Of a stretch of DNA of 64,000 bases, positions 1 through 9,029 are shown one piece after another. The notes under the pieces are model-generated. The model made no database searches. It saw only the letters and a list, made by a program, of their open reading frames with translations, and was not told the DNA's origin. Position 1 is the stretch's first letter; every line of letters begins with the position of its first letter. Origin of the DNA: Bradyrhizobium sp. CIAT3101 (GTDB lineage Bacteria > Pseudomonadota > Alphaproteobacteria > Rhizobiales > Xanthobacteraceae). A program made the position numbers and the translations under genes. Location: assembly GCF_029714945.1 (NCBI RefSeq), contig NZ_CP121634.1, positions 5,911,001 to 5,975,000 of the forward strand. The letters run 5' to 3'.

Positions 1-518
1 GCAGCACCGAGGCCGAGGCGAAGCGGCGGCAAGACGAACTCTGGGAGCTGGTGCCGATCGAGTACAGCCTGGCACGTCTTGCCGGCACGCTTCAGATCGA
101 TCCCGCCCTGCTCGAGCTCGACAAGCCCCTGCCCGACCCTCTGCCCTTACCTGTCAACGCCAATCACACCATGTTCCAGGGTACGGTGAACCTCGCGCGG
201 CGCGGCAACCTCACCGTCCGTCAATTGATCCGTGCGCTCGGCGGCGGCGTCGGCCATCGCATCATCGTCGGTACGCCGGAGCAGATCGCCGACGACATCG
301 AGGCCTGGTTCAAGGCCGGCGCCGCCGACGGCTTCAATCTGATGCCGGATGTGCTGCCAACTGGGCTGGAGACTTTCGTCGACAGCGTCGTACCCATCCT
401 GCAAAAGCGCGGATTGTTCCGGACCGAATACACCGGCACGACGCTGCGCGAGCATTTTGGTCTACCGCGGCCGGCGAGCCGCTTCGCAAAGCGAGCGCCG
501 GCGGTCGCGTCAGCCTGA
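1..518 (+). CDS. FMN-dependent monooxygenase, NtaA/SnaA/DszA type (5' end missing)
   Basis: C-terminal 171 residues of a luciferase-like (LLM) flavin monooxygenase. The frame is open from base 3 and runs off the left edge, so the in-frame GTG at 51 is internal and the true start is outside the window. The tail matches the complete LLM enzyme at 11542-12885 motif by motif: a GTPEQIADDI segment, AADGFN.MP, VPIL.KRGLFR and YTGTTLREH.GL near the C-terminus. Members of this family use reduced FMN from a separate reductase to oxidise chelators, sulfur compounds or heterocycles. The neighbouring sulfur genes suggest an organosulfur substrate (inference). It ends one base before the convergent gene at 520-1611. 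Confidence 0.9.
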   Translation, partial: STEAEAKRRQDELWELVPIEYSLARLAGTLQIDPALLELDKPLPDPLPLPVNANHTMFQGTVNLARRGNLTVRQLIRALGGGVGHRIIVGTPEQIADDIEAWFKAGAADGFNLMPDVLPTGLETFVDSVVPILQKRGLFRTEYTGTTLREHFGLPRPASRFAKRAPAVASA

Positions 519-519
519 T

Positions 520-1611
520 TCACCCGAGCGACTGGGCCAGCTTCCCGGAAGGCCCGGTCGATTGCCGGGCGCGCACACGGGGGATGACCTCGTGCGCAAA
601 GCGCCGCATCTCGGTCTCGAACGGCTGGAATTGCAGCATGAACAGCTCGATGCCGGCGGCATGGAAGGCCTCGATGCGCTCCGCAACCTCGTCGTAGCTG
701 CCGACGAGCCCCGCGGCCGTCCCGCCATTGCTGCCGACGCGCGGCGTCTTCTGCATGGTCTGCATCATCACGACCTTCGGATCGGTGTTCTGCTTCTGGA
801 TGGCTTTCATCGGCGCATCCTTTGCCGCCAGGCTCAGCAGCCGCTCATAGGCGGCCTGCGCCTGCTCGCGGGTCTCGCGCGCGACAACAAAGGCAGACAG
901 ACCGAAGCGCAACGGGGGCGCCGAGCCGCGCGGACGGGCCGCGACATCCGCGATCAGGCCGGCGACATCGTCGAGCGGCTGACCGTTGATGAACCAGACG
1001 TCGCCATGGCCGGCGACGAGATCACGCGCGGGCCCGGATTCTCCGCCGACATAGATGAGGGGTCGATTGCGGTAAAGGCTGGTCGGCCGCAGTGCGTAGT
1101 CGGCGACGTTGAAGTGATCGCCGCTGAAATTGAGGCGTTCACCCTCCATCAGGCGGGACACCACGGATATCCATTCCTTGCCGTAGGCATAACGCGCATC
1201 ATGTTCCGGAAAGCCGATCCCTGCCTTCTCCAGCTCCGGACGGTTCCAGGCATTGACCAGATTGATCGCAAGCCGGCCGCGGCTGATGTTCTCGATCCCG
1301 AGCGCGAGCTTTGCCAGCACCACGGGATGATAGAGATACGGCTTGATCGCAGCGATAATCTCGATGCGCTTGGTCAGCGCCGCGATTGCAGCTGCAGCGC
1401 TCCACGCTTCGAGCTGATCGAGATCCTCCTGATGCGGGTTGATCGTGTGCTGCGCGATCAGCGTGGAGTCGTAGCCAAGCTCCTCGGCCGCCAGGATGAG
1501 ATCCCGGTTGCGCTCCCAGGATGCATCGTAGGGCTCTTCCGGGTCCTGATGCGCGGCACGCGGCCCGTGCACCAGCGCCCAGATGCCGAAGCGAAGAGGT
1601 GCGGTCGTCAT
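520..1611 (-). CDS. LLM-class flavin monooxygenase, SfnG/SsuD-like
   Basis: A 363-residue luciferase-like TIM-barrel monooxygenase that uses FMNH2 and O2, probably to cleave C-S bonds of alkanesulfonates or sulfones. The sequence opens with RFGIWALVHG and carries the family pattern ISRGRLAINLVNAWNRPE, an EHDARYAYGKEW segment, YVGGESGPARD and a C-terminal FQPFETEMRRFAHEVIP. By eye it is closer to dimethylsulfone monooxygenase SfnG than to SsuD. I chose the ATG at 1611 because GGGAGAG lies about six bases upstream and the protein starts at the first barrel strand; the frame stays open to 1710 without a better signal. It is transcribed away from the ssu-like operon starting at 1870, so the 258 bases between them should hold divergent promoters. 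Confidence 0.88.
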   Translation of the reverse strand: MTTAPLRFGIWALVHGPRAAHQDPEEPYDASWERNRDLILAAEELGYDSTLIAQHTINPHQEDLDQLEAWSAAAAIAALTKRIEIIAAIKPYLYHPVVLAKLALGIENISRGRLAINLVNAWNRPELEKAGIGFPEHDARYAYGKEWISVVSRLMEGERLNFSGDHFNVADYALRPTSLYRNRPLIYVGGESGPARDLVAGHGDVWFINGQPLDDVAGLIADVAARPRGSAPPLRFGLSAFVVARETREQAQAAYERLLSLAAKDAPMKAIQKQNTDPKVVMMQTMQKTPRVGSNGGTAAGLVGSYDEVAERIEAFHAAGIELFMLQFQPFETEMRRFAHEVIPRVRARQSTGPSGKLAQSLG

Positions 1612-1869
1612 CGTGCTCTCCCGTAAATCCCTTGGACCTGAGGCGTTCTCGCCAATGCCTGGCGCAAGATCAAGCAGACGAGACATCAAAAGATTTTCTT
1701 TGTCGCGCATGCGCGCTGCGACGACAGCGGATCACTCCGGACCGAACGACAATTGAAATACCGCTCTATTTCTGTCGGCTCGATTTCATGGGACATTTTG
1801 CGGCGACGGCAAGTCACCGGCGTCGCAGCTGCTGCGTCGATTGCAGTGCGTGAAACGAGGTCTCGGGTC

Positions 1870-2745
1870 TTGAGCAATATCGAACTGAGCGACATCGACC
1901 GCGCGACGATCGACGACAAATCGACGTCACAGAGCAGCGATGGCGCACGCGCTCCGATCTCGATCAGGATCAAGCTTGGCCCGCGTGGTCTTCAGCTCCT
2001 CTCGTGGCTCGCACCCGTGGTGCTGGTTATCGTCTGGGAATGGCTGGCGCAGGCCGGATGGCTCTCGCCCCAGGTGCTTCCCGCACCAAGCAAGGTGATC
2101 CGGACCGCGTTCAAGCTGGCGACCACCGGAACCCTGTTGAACGATCTCGGCGTCAGCCTGTTGCGCGCGGCGGCGGGATTCGCGATCGGATCGGTCGTAG
2201 GCGCCGCACTTGGCACCCTTGTCGGCTTCTCCAAGATCGCGGAAGCTGCGATCGATCGCAGCGTGCAGATGATCCGCGCCGTGCCGTTTCTGGCTGTCCT
2301 GCCGCTCGTCATCGTCTGGCTCGGCGTCGGCGAGACGCAAAAGATCTTCCTGGTCGCGCTCGGCGTCACCTTCCCGATCTACATCAACACCGTGCTCGGC
2401 ATCCGCCAGGTCGATCCAAAGCTGCTCGAGCTCGGCCGCGTCCAGGGCCTGAGCTCGATCGAGCTGATCCGCCGGATCATCCTGCCCGGCGCGCTGCCGT
2501 CGATCCTGACCGGCATCCGCTATGCGCTGGCGACGGCGTGGCTCGCGCTGGTCGTGGCTGAAACCATCGGCGCGCAATCGGGCATCGGCTTTCTCGCCAT
2601 GGACGCGCGTGAATTCCTGCGCACCGACGTGATCGTGCTGACGATCGTGATCTATGCGCTGATCGGCGTCGCAGCCGACGCCATTGCACGCTTCCTCGAA
2701 CGCCGCATGCTCGCCTGGCATCCGAATTACGGAGCGGCACGATGA
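1870..2745 (+). CDS. ABC transporter permease, SsuC/TauC family
   Basis: Inner-membrane permease (291 residues from the TTG at 1870) of an aliphatic sulfonate/taurine/nitrate-type importer. A hydrophilic N-terminus precedes a first hydrophobic helix (LAPVVLVIVWEWLAQ). The BPD_transp_1 domain follows, with the coupling-helix region around ELGRVQGLSSIELIRRIILPGALPSILTGIR, written here only as a landmark near 2430-2520. The frame is open further upstream (to 1753), so a longer N-terminus with a GTG or TTG start cannot be excluded; an AG-rich stretch about ten bases before 1870 favours the shorter form. It overlaps the ATPase gene by four bases (ATGA), indicating translational coupling. First gene of a six-gene plus-strand run to 7313. 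Confidence 0.87.
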   Translation: MSNIELSDIDRATIDDKSTSQSSDGARAPISIRIKLGPRGLQLLSWLAPVVLVIVWEWLAQAGWLSPQVLPAPSKVIRTAFKLATTGTLLNDLGVSLLRAAAGFAIGSVVGAALGTLVGFSKIAEAAIDRSVQMIRAVPFLAVLPLVIVWLGVGETQKIFLVALGVTFPIYINTVLGIRQVDPKLLELGRVQGLSSIELIRRIILPGALPSILTGIRYALATAWLALVVAETIGAQSGIGFLAMDAREFLRTDVIVLTIVIYALIGVAADAIARFLERRMLAWHPNYGAAR

Positions 2746-3470
2746 ATGTTCATGTCGCTCCGCGATCGCGCACCTCTTTCGAATCCGGTCCGGCGGTCGT
2801 CGTCAGCAACCTCGTGCGCAGCTACGGCAGCCGCGTGGTCATCGACAGGCTGAACCTGCGGATCGAACGCGGCGAATTCGTCGCCCTGCTCGGCGAAAGC
2901 GGATGCGGCAAGACCACGTTGCTGCGCGCGCTCGCCGGCCTCGATTCGATTCAGGGCGGGCGCATCGTGGCACCGCGCCGGCCGGCCGTCGTGTTCCAGG
3001 AGCATCGGCTGCTGCCGTGGGACAGCCTCTGGCGCAACGTCTCGCTCGGCTTGCGGCTGCAGCATGCACGCGAACGCGCCGCCGAAGCGCTGACCGAGGT
3101 CGGCCTCGGCGACCGGCTCGATGACTGGCCGCGCAACCTGTCCGGCGGACAGGCCCAGCGTGTGGCACTTGCTCGCGCGCTGGTCCAGCAGCCCGAGCTC
3201 CTGCTGCTCGACGAGCCCTTTGCCGCGCTGGATGCGCTTACCCGCATCCGCATGCATCAGCTCGTTCGCGAGCTCGTCGCCAATCATCAGCCGGGCGTTC
3301 TGCTGGTCACCCACGATGTCGACGAGGCCATCGCGCTGGCCGACCGCATCCTGGTGATGCGGAACGGTGCCATTGCGTTCGAGCACCGCGCCGTGCGCGA
3401 CGCATCGACGACGATTTCCCGCGCGGAGCTCCTCGGCGAGCTTGGCGTGAACTCTCATTCCACCAACTAG
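2742..3470 (+). CDS. ABC transporter ATP-binding protein, SsuB/TauB family
   Basis: Cytoplasmic ATPase subunit (242 residues) powering the sulfonate-type importer formed with the permease at 1870-2745 and the binding protein at 3488-4492. Walker A is GESGCGKTT (about residues 52-60), the Q-loop region is VVFQEHRLLPW, the ABC signature is LSGGQAQ, Walker B is LLLLDEPF and the switch histidine lies in LLVTHDVDEA. The length and the short regulatory-domain-free C-terminus are typical of SsuB/TauB. The ATG lies inside the last codons of the permease gene. By family knowledge such systems are induced by sulfate starvation through CysB/Cbl-like regulators, none of which is seen in this window. Confidence 0.93.
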   Translation: MNVHVAPRSRTSFESGPAVVVSNLVRSYGSRVVIDRLNLRIERGEFVALLGESGCGKTTLLRALAGLDSIQGGRIVAPRRPAVVFQEHRLLPWDSLWRNVSLGLRLQHARERAAEALTEVGLGDRLDDWPRNLSGGQAQRVALARALVQQPELLLLDEPFAALDALTRIRMHQLVRELVANHQPGVLLVTHDVDEAIALADRILVMRNGAIAFEHRAVRDASTTISRAELLGELGVNSHSTN

Positions 3471-3487
3471 GTTACCGGAAGGCTCCT

Positions 3488-4492
3488 ATGTCTCGCTCCT
3501 CGATCGCCAAACCGTCCCGGCGCAGCTTCCTTGGCACGGCAGCCTTCGGCGTCGGCGCGCTTGCCGGCATGACCATCGGCGATTTCGCCCATGCCGCCCC
3601 CGGTCGTACCACGGACACCGTACGCATCACCTGGGGTCTGGGCGGCCTCAACGTGATCGCCAAGGAACGCGGTGAATTCGAGAAAGTCCTGGCCAAGGAT
3701 GGTATCAAGGTCGAGTGGCTCGGCCCGTTCCCGAACCATGCGCCGACCTTGCAGGCGGTGACCGGCGGCAGCGCCGACTTCAGTTTTGGCGGCAGCACCA
3801 CGCCGGCACTGGCCGCGATCATCGCCGGCTCTCCGCTGGTATTCACGCAGTTCGTCGTCTACGAACCACGCACCACGGCGATCATCGCCAAGGACGGCTC
3901 CGGCCTCGACAGGATCGAGGACCTCGTCGGAAAATCGGTCGCGGTCAACCGCTCCGGCCTCGGCGAGTTCCTGCTGGTCGCAGCCCTCGAGAAGCACAAG
4001 GTCGACCGCTCCGCGGTGAAGTTCGTTTATCTCAATCCGCCGGACGCGGCACCCGCACTTGCTTCCGGCAAGGTGGACGCCTGGTCGATGTGGAGTCCCG
4101 GCGTCGATATCGCCCGGCTCGAATACAAGGCGCACGACCTTTTTCTGGAAGGACGCGATCTCGATTTCCAGATCGATTACACGTCCTATCTCACCACCCG
4201 CAAATTCGCGACCGACAATCCCGCGCTGGTGCGCGCCGTCAACGACGCGTTTCGTGCCGAAGGCAAATGGATCTCCGAGAATGCCAGGGAGGCCGAATAC
4301 ATCGCGCAGAAGATCGGCAAATACAGCGACGCCGTCCGCGACCAATTCATCGCGCTCAAGCGCCAGTACCGCTACTTCGCCGTCAATGATGAGCAGTTCG
4401 TCGGCGAGCTGCAAAGGGCCGCCGACTGGCTCGTCGCCCGCAAGGTTCTGCCCGAACCGGTCAAGGTGACCGATCACCTCGCGCAGCTCTGA
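3488..4492 (+). CDS. Aliphatic sulfonate-type ABC substrate-binding protein (Tat exported)
   Basis: Periplasmic solute receptor of 334 residues, SsuA/TauA/NrtA-like fold. The N-terminus has a twin-arginine signal: PSRRSFLG at residues 9-16, a hydrophobic stretch AAFGVGALAGMTIG, and a likely cleavage after AHA. The mature part follows the SsuA layout: TWGLGGLNVIAKERGEFEK, a GGSADFSFGG ligand-proximal loop, DLVGKSVAVN, and ASGKVDAWSMWSPG. Tat export suggests that folding happens before secretion. The gene sits 17 bases downstream of the ATPase and completes the transporter. The substrate is inferred from the neighbouring sulfur oxygenases; nitrate or other anions would be alternatives for the family. 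Confidence 0.9.
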   Translation: MSRSSIAKPSRRSFLGTAAFGVGALAGMTIGDFAHAAPGRTTDTVRITWGLGGLNVIAKERGEFEKVLAKDGIKVEWLGPFPNHAPTLQAVTGGSADFSFGGSTTPALAAIIAGSPLVFTQFVVYEPRTTAIIAKDGSGLDRIEDLVGKSVAVNRSGLGEFLLVAALEKHKVDRSAVKFVYLNPPDAAPALASGKVDAWSMWSPGVDIARLEYKAHDLFLEGRDLDFQIDYTSYLTTRKFATDNPALVRAVNDAFRAEGKWISENAREAEYIAQKIGKYSDAVRDQFIALKRQYRYFAVNDEQFVGELQRAADWLVARKVLPEPVKVTDHLAQL

Positions 4493-4515
4493 GACCACTT
4501 CAACAGGCCAGGACA

Positions 4516-5748
4516 ATGAACAAATCCGTATCCGCCCCCTCCCTGAACGCGTCCGAGCCGCTCAAGACCGGCTCGCCGGGACTGGAGGCGCTGCTCAACC
4601 AGATCGCAGAGGGCGCGAGCGTACGCGAACGCGATCGCGCGCTGCCCTTCGAGGTGATCGACCTCATCCGCCGCGCCCGTCTCGGCGCATTGCGGCTTCC
4701 CGTGAGTGCCGGCGGCGCCGGCAGCACGATCCGCGATCTCTTCGCCTTCGTCATCCGCCTCGGCGAGGCCGATGCCAATGTCGCGCATATCCTGCGCAAT
4801 CATTTCAGCGTGGTCGAGCGGCTGGTACGCACGCCCAAGGACGAGCAGAGCCGTGACTGGCAGAAGGCGGTCGCGGGAGGCGCGATCATCGGGCTTGCCA
4901 CGACCGAGCTCGAAAGCCCCCGCGTCGGCAACGTGACGCCGGGTACGACCTTTACACCCGATGGCAGCGGTGACTACCTGCTGAACGGCACCAAATATTA
5001 CAGCACCGGCACGCTGTACTCGGATTACGTCCTGGTCCGCGCGGCCGATCCGTCCGGGGCGACCGGCGCGACGATCGTTCCGATCAAGCGCGAGGGCATC
5101 GAGCTGGTCGACGATTGGGACGGGCTCGGGCAGCGGCTCACCGCGACCGGCACGACCCACTTCCACAATGTGAAAGTCGGACGCAAGGAAGTGGTCTTCG
5201 ACGAGCCCGACTCCGGCTATGGCGTGCCCTACTCCAACACGTTCGCCCAGCTGTTCCTGACCGCGGTCGTTGCCGGCATCGCGCGAGCGACCCTGCGCGA
5301 CGCCACGGCCCTCATCCATTCCCGCAAGCGAACCTTCTACTACGCGCCGACCGAGATCCCGACCGACGATCCCCTGCTTCAACAGACCGTCGGCCAGATC
5401 GCCAGCGGCGCCTTCGCGGCCGAAGCCGTGGTGCTGGCCGCCGCCGAAGCACTCGACGTCGCGACTGACGCGTTCGACGCCGGTGCCACCAATGCGGCGG
5501 ATGCGGCCCACACCGCCGCGCTGCTCTCGGCCAAGGCCAAGATCATCGCGGACGATTTCGCCATCCGTGGCGGCAGCCTGCTGTTCGACGTCGGCGGCGC
5601 TTCAGCGACCAAGAAGGTCACCAATTTCGACCGCCACTGGCGCAACGCGCGAACACTGTCCTCGCACAATCCAACCACTTACAAGGCCCGCTCGATCGGC
5701 CAATACGAGATCAGCGGCACACCGCTGCCGGCGAAGGGCTTCTTCTAG
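4516..5748 (+). CDS. Acyl-CoA dehydrogenase-fold monooxygenase, DszC/SfnB-like
   Basis: A 410-residue protein of the acyl-CoA dehydrogenase superfamily, group of FMNH2-dependent monooxygenases and sulfur-acquisition oxidoreductases (DszC, SfnB). It shows the N-terminal helical domain, a middle beta domain (GLATTELESPRVGNV; LLNGTKYYSTGTLYSDYVLVRA) and a C-terminal helical bundle ending in DVGGASATKKVTNFDRHWRNARTLSSHNP, whose H-x(2)-N-x-R-T pattern is usual for this branch. It lacks the acyl-CoA dehydrogenase catalytic Glu context, so oxygenation of a sulfur or nitrogen compound is more likely than fatty-acid oxidation. The flavin reductase two genes on fits as supplier of reduced flavin. It is part of the plus-strand operon. 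Confidence 0.87.
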   Translation: MNKSVSAPSLNASEPLKTGSPGLEALLNQIAEGASVRERDRALPFEVIDLIRRARLGALRLPVSAGGAGSTIRDLFAFVIRLGEADANVAHILRNHFSVVERLVRTPKDEQSRDWQKAVAGGAIIGLATTELESPRVGNVTPGTTFTPDGSGDYLLNGTKYYSTGTLYSDYVLVRAADPSGATGATIVPIKREGIELVDDWDGLGQRLTATGTTHFHNVKVGRKEVVFDEPDSGYGVPYSNTFAQLFLTAVVAGIARATLRDATALIHSRKRTFYYAPTEIPTDDPLLQQTVGQIASGAFAAEAVVLAAAEALDVATDAFDAGATNAADAAHTAALLSAKAKIIADDFAIRGGSLLFDVGGASATKKVTNFDRHWRNARTLSSHNPTTYKARSIGQYEISGTPLPAKGFF

Positions 5749-5789
5749 ACAGGACAACGCCCTCGCGTCCGACACAAGGAGGTCAGGAC

Positions 5790-6362
5790 ATGGGAAGATC
5801 GGACATCCATCTCGTCACCGACGGCAACGAGATCGAACATCAGTTCCGCGCCGTGATGCGCCGCCTCGCCGGCGGCGTCAGCATCATCACGGCCGGCCGC
5901 GACGACGACATCACGGGGATGACCGTGACGTCCCTGACGTCGCTCAGCGCAAGCCCGCCCCGGGTGCTGGTCAGCGTCAACCGACAGGCATCGTCCTTTG
6001 CGCTGATCCAGCGCTTCGGCACGTTCGGCATCAACATTCTCGGCTCCGACCAGCAGGAGCTGGCGGACCGCTTCAGCGACAGCCGCCTGAAGGGGCCCCA
6101 GCGCTTCGAGGGCGTGCCCTGGTCTGCCGGCACCTCGGGCGTGCCGCTGCTCCGACACTCGCTGGCGACCGTCGAATGCCAGGTCGAGGAGATCATCGAG
6201 CGCTATTCTCACGGAATCATCGTCGGCAGCCTCCTGAGCTTCGACCTCTCGCGCGAGCTGTCGGGGCTGGTATACTGGAACGGGCAATACATCGAGATCA
6301 AACACGATTTCGACCTCGATTTGCTCGCCGAGATCAGCATTCCGCTGGCACATGTCAGATGA
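5790..6362 (+). CDS. Flavin reductase family protein (HpaC/DszD-like)
   Basis: A 190-residue NAD(P)H:flavin oxidoreductase of the split-barrel FMN-binding fold. Typical features are FRAVMRRLAGGVSIITAG near the N-terminus, GMTVTSLTSLSASPPRVLVSVN, and the central FGINILGSDQQELADRFS; the C-terminal YWNGQY stretch completes the barrel. It would deliver FMNH2 by diffusion to the LLM monooxygenases and the DszC-like enzyme on either side. Start choice is firm: GGAGG lies seven bases before the ATG. The gene is 41 bases after the DszC-like gene and 6 bases before the serine acetyltransferase gene, inside the same operon. Confidence 0.92.
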   Translation: MGRSDIHLVTDGNEIEHQFRAVMRRLAGGVSIITAGRDDDITGMTVTSLTSLSASPPRVLVSVNRQASSFALIQRFGTFGINILGSDQQELADRFSDSRLKGPQRFEGVPWSAGTSGVPLLRHSLATVECQVEEIIERYSHGIIVGSLLSFDLSRELSGLVYWNGQYIEIKHDFDLDLLAEISIPLAHVR

Positions 6363-6368
6363 GACCGC

Positions 6369-7313
6369 ATGAAGCACGAACTCCCTCACGAACCGTCCGA
6401 CGACAAGGGTCTCGACAGGCCGCCCCAGAAGCGCTGGCAGCTCGAGCAGCTCGTCGCCGCACTCCGCGTTTCTCGCGAGGAGACCCACAGCATCCGCCGG
6501 GATGGCGAAGCTCGCCGCGCGCCGTCGCGTGAAGCGCTTCAGGCGATCCTGGACGGCCTGACCGAGGCGCTGTTTCCACGCCATTACGGCCAGTTCGATC
6601 TCGACGGGGAGAATATCGACTATTTCGTCGGCAACCGTCTCAGCATCGCGCTCGACAGCCTGTGCGACCAGGTTCACCGTGCCGCGCTCTTCATCGGCGA
6701 CGAGCTCACGGCCGGCTTCCGGCGCGACGACGCGATCGAGCTGACACGCAAATTCGCCTCTGAGCTTGCGGACGTGCGCGGCCTGATCATCAGCGATCTC
6801 CGCGCCGCCTTCGTCGGCGACCCCGCCGCGCGGAACTTTCCGGAGATCCTGATCGGCTATCCCGGCATGACCGCGATCATCCATCACCGGCTGGCGCACA
6901 TCCTCCACCAGCTCGGCGCGCGGCTGATTGCGCGGCTGGTGGCCGAGATCGCCCATACCCGAACCGGCATCGACATTCATCCGGGCGCGCGGATCGGATC
7001 CGGCTTTTTCATCGATCACGGCACCGGCGTGGTGATCGGCGAGACCGCGATCATCGGGGACAATGTCCGCATCTACCAGGCCGTGACGCTCGGCGCCCGT
7101 CATTTCCCGACCGACGACGACGGCAATCTGATCAAGGGCGACGCCCGGCATCCGATCGTGGATGATGACGTCGTGATCTATGCCGGCGCCACGATCCTCG
7201 GCCGGATCACGATCGGCCGGGGCTCGACCATCGGCGGCAATGTCTGGGTGACCCAGGACGTGCCGCCGAACAGCATCGTGACGCAGGCCACCGCCCGCAA
7301 CAAGCAGGGTTAA
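6369..7313 (+). CDS. epsC: Serine O-acetyltransferase, EpsC-type
   Basis: A 314-residue left-handed beta-helix acetyltransferase. It would convert L-serine and acetyl-CoA to O-acetylserine, the acceptor for sulfide in cysteine synthesis. The first ~180 residues are the helical SATase region of the long EpsC form (GYPGMTAIIHHRLAHILHQLG). The hexapeptide repeats follow (IDIHPGARIGSGFFIDHGTGVVIGET, landmarks only), then a YQAVTLGA stretch and GNVWVTQDVPPNS. The catalytic His of the HGTGVVIGE motif is present. Its place as last gene of an organosulfur operon couples desulfonation to cysteine formation. The last four bases overlap the convergent permease gene at 7310. Confidence 0.9.
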   Translation: MKHELPHEPSDDKGLDRPPQKRWQLEQLVAALRVSREETHSIRRDGEARRAPSREALQAILDGLTEALFPRHYGQFDLDGENIDYFVGNRLSIALDSLCDQVHRAALFIGDELTAGFRRDDAIELTRKFASELADVRGLIISDLRAAFVGDPAARNFPEILIGYPGMTAIIHHRLAHILHQLGARLIARLVAEIAHTRTGIDIHPGARIGSGFFIDHGTGVVIGETAIIGDNVRIYQAVTLGARHFPTDDDGNLIKGDARHPIVDDDVVIYAGATILGRITIGRGSTIGGNVWVTQDVPPNSIVTQATARNKQG

Positions 7314-8176
7314 GTTGCCGGCGCCTTCCAGCGCATCAGGCGGCGCTCCAGCGCCTCGAGGATCGCGTTGAGAGCGAGGCCGATCATGGTGATGGCGAGG
7401 ATGCCGAAATACATCTGCGGGATCAGGAAGCTGTACTGGCTGTTGATGATGAGATAACCGAGCCCGGACTTCGCGCCGACCATCTCGGAGGCCACCAGCA
7501 CCAGCATGGCCGAGGCGCTCGCCAGGCGTATGCCGACAAAGATCGTCGGCAGCGACGCCGGCAGGATCACTTTCCGGAATAGCTGACTCGGCGTCGCCCC
7601 CATCGTCCGCGCCGATTTGACCAGAAGCGGATCGACCTGGCGAACCGCAGCGATCGTGTTCAGCAGCAGCGGCCAGGCGCAGCTGTAGATCACCATGGTC
7701 ACTTTCGACAGCTCGCCGATCCCAAGCAGCAGGATGAACACCGGCAGCAACGCCAGCGGCGCCGTATTGCGCGCGATCTCGATGACCTGGTTCAGGACGT
7801 CACCGAGCCGGGCATACCATCCGGTGACCAAGCCGAGCGGCACCACCAGGGCAACTGCGATCACGAAGCCGCCAAGCGCCCGAAACAGGCTTGCGGCGAC
7901 ATCGTCGTAGAGCTCGCCCGATTGAGCAAGCTGCCAGCCCGCCGCAATCACCTCCGAGAACGGCGGCAGGAATGTCACATCCACCAGTCCCAACCGCGGC
8001 ACGACCTCCCAGATCGCCAGAAACAACACGACCAGCAAAGACCGCTGCCCTATGACGCCGAACCATCGCACCAGGCCGCCCGTCGCCGCGGCGACCGCAC
8101 CGGCCCGTTGCGCCGCCCGGTCTTTCGGGCTCCCCTCCGCGAGCTCCAGCAGCGTCAGTATCTCCAGATTAGACAT
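7310..8176 (-). CDS. ABC transporter permease, TauC/SsuC family (second system)
   Basis: Inner-membrane subunit (288 residues) of the second sulfonate/taurine-type importer of the island. A cytoplasmic N-terminus of about 40 residues precedes the helix RSLLVVLFLAIWEVVPRLG. The central domain carries the coupling motif around KSARTMGATPSQLFRKVILPASLPTIFVGIR (near 7620-7530), and the last helix region IPQMYFGILAITMIGLALNAILEALERRLMRW is standard for the family. It overlaps the ATPase gene by eight bases and the convergent serine acetyltransferase gene by four. It is the last gene of the minus-strand set TauD, binding protein, ATPase, permease. Confidence 0.9.
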   Translation of the reverse strand: MSNLEILTLLELAEGSPKDRAAQRAGAVAAATGGLVRWFGVIGQRSLLVVLFLAIWEVVPRLGLVDVTFLPPFSEVIAAGWQLAQSGELYDDVAASLFRALGGFVIAVALVVPLGLVTGWYARLGDVLNQVIEIARNTAPLALLPVFILLLGIGELSKVTMVIYSCAWPLLLNTIAAVRQVDPLLVKSARTMGATPSQLFRKVILPASLPTIFVGIRLASASAMLVLVASEMVGAKSGLGYLIINSQYSFLIPQMYFGILAITMIGLALNAILEALERRLMRWKAPAT

Positions 8177-9029
8177 GGGCCAACTCCTTCGCCTTTGCCA
8201 CGCGCGCGTCTTCCGGCGCGCGGACCTGGGCGCCTTGCGCCTTCAACACTTCGTCGCGCAGCAAGGACCACACCTCGTGCCTGACATGGCCGAACTCCGG
8301 CAGCGAGCGGACGTCCCCGGTCTCGCTGTGCAGCTCTGCGGGAATATCGACGATCTGCTTGATGCGGCCCGGACGCGAGGTCATCACCGCCACGCGTTGG
8401 CCGAGCACGACGGCTTCGTCGATGCCGTGGGTGATGAACAGGATGGTCTTCCCGGTGCTGCGCCAGATCCGCAACAGCTCGCCTTGCAGCGTCTCGCGCG
8501 TCTGGGCGTCCAGCGCCGCGAACGGCTCGTCCATCAGCAGCACCTCCGGATCGTAGGCGAGGCTTCGCGCGATCGCGACGCGTTGCTTCATGCCGCCGGA
8601 GAGCTCGTGCGGATAGCGGTCGGCAAAACCGGACAGTCCGACCAGATCGAGGTAGTGCAGCGCTCGCTCACGCCGCTCCCTGGCTTTCAGGCCGGCGATG
8701 TCGAGCCCAAACTCGACGTTCTGCGCAGCTGTACGCCAGGGAAACAGCGCGTATTGCTGGAACACGATGCCGCGATCGCGTGCCGGCCCCTCGATGGCGT
8801 TGCCGTCGAGCAGGATGCGCCCGCTGCTGGGCGTCGTCAGTCCACCAAGCAAATCGAGCAAGGTCGACTTGCCGCAGCCACTCGGCCCAACCAGCGCCAG
8901 AAACTCGCCGGCCCGAACATCGAGCGTGATGTCGTCAAGCGCGGTGAAGCTCTGCGCCGGCCCACCGTCCTTGCCGCGAACCAGAAATTCCTTCCGCACA
9001 TGCTCGAATCTGATCTTGGCGGTGGTCAT
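8169..9029 (-). CDS. ABC transporter ATP-binding protein, TauB/SsuB family (second system)
   Basis: ATPase subunit of 286 residues. Walker A is GPSGCGKSTLLD, the Q-loop is VFQQYALFPWRT, the signature LSGGMKQRVAIARSLA, Walker B VLLMDEPFAALD and the H-loop FITHGIDEA. About 45 residues after the conserved core form a charged tail (EVWSLLRDEVLKAQ) often seen in nitrate/sulfonate ATPases. The ATG overlaps the stop of the binding-protein gene by four bases. It forms a unit with 7310-8176 and 9026-10084. The system is divergent enough from the first importer (1870-4492) that different substrates are likely. Confidence 0.93.
   Translation of the reverse strand: MTTAKIRFEHVRKEFLVRGKDGGPAQSFTALDDITLDVRAGEFLALVGPSGCGKSTLLDLLGGLTTPSSGRILLDGNAIEGPARDRGIVFQQYALFPWRTAAQNVEFGLDIAGLKARERRERALHYLDLVGLSGFADRYPHELSGGMKQRVAIARSLAYDPEVLLMDEPFAALDAQTRETLQGELLRIWRSTGKTILFITHGIDEAVVLGQRVAVMTSRPGRIKQIVDIPAELHSETGDVRSLPEFGHVRHEVWSLLRDEVLKAQGAQVRAPEDARVAKAKELAHV

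Noticed and set aside
349..1626. A 425-codon plus-strand frame opposite the SfnG-like gene
   Set aside because: Antisense shadow; no motifs, low-complexity Arg-rich product.
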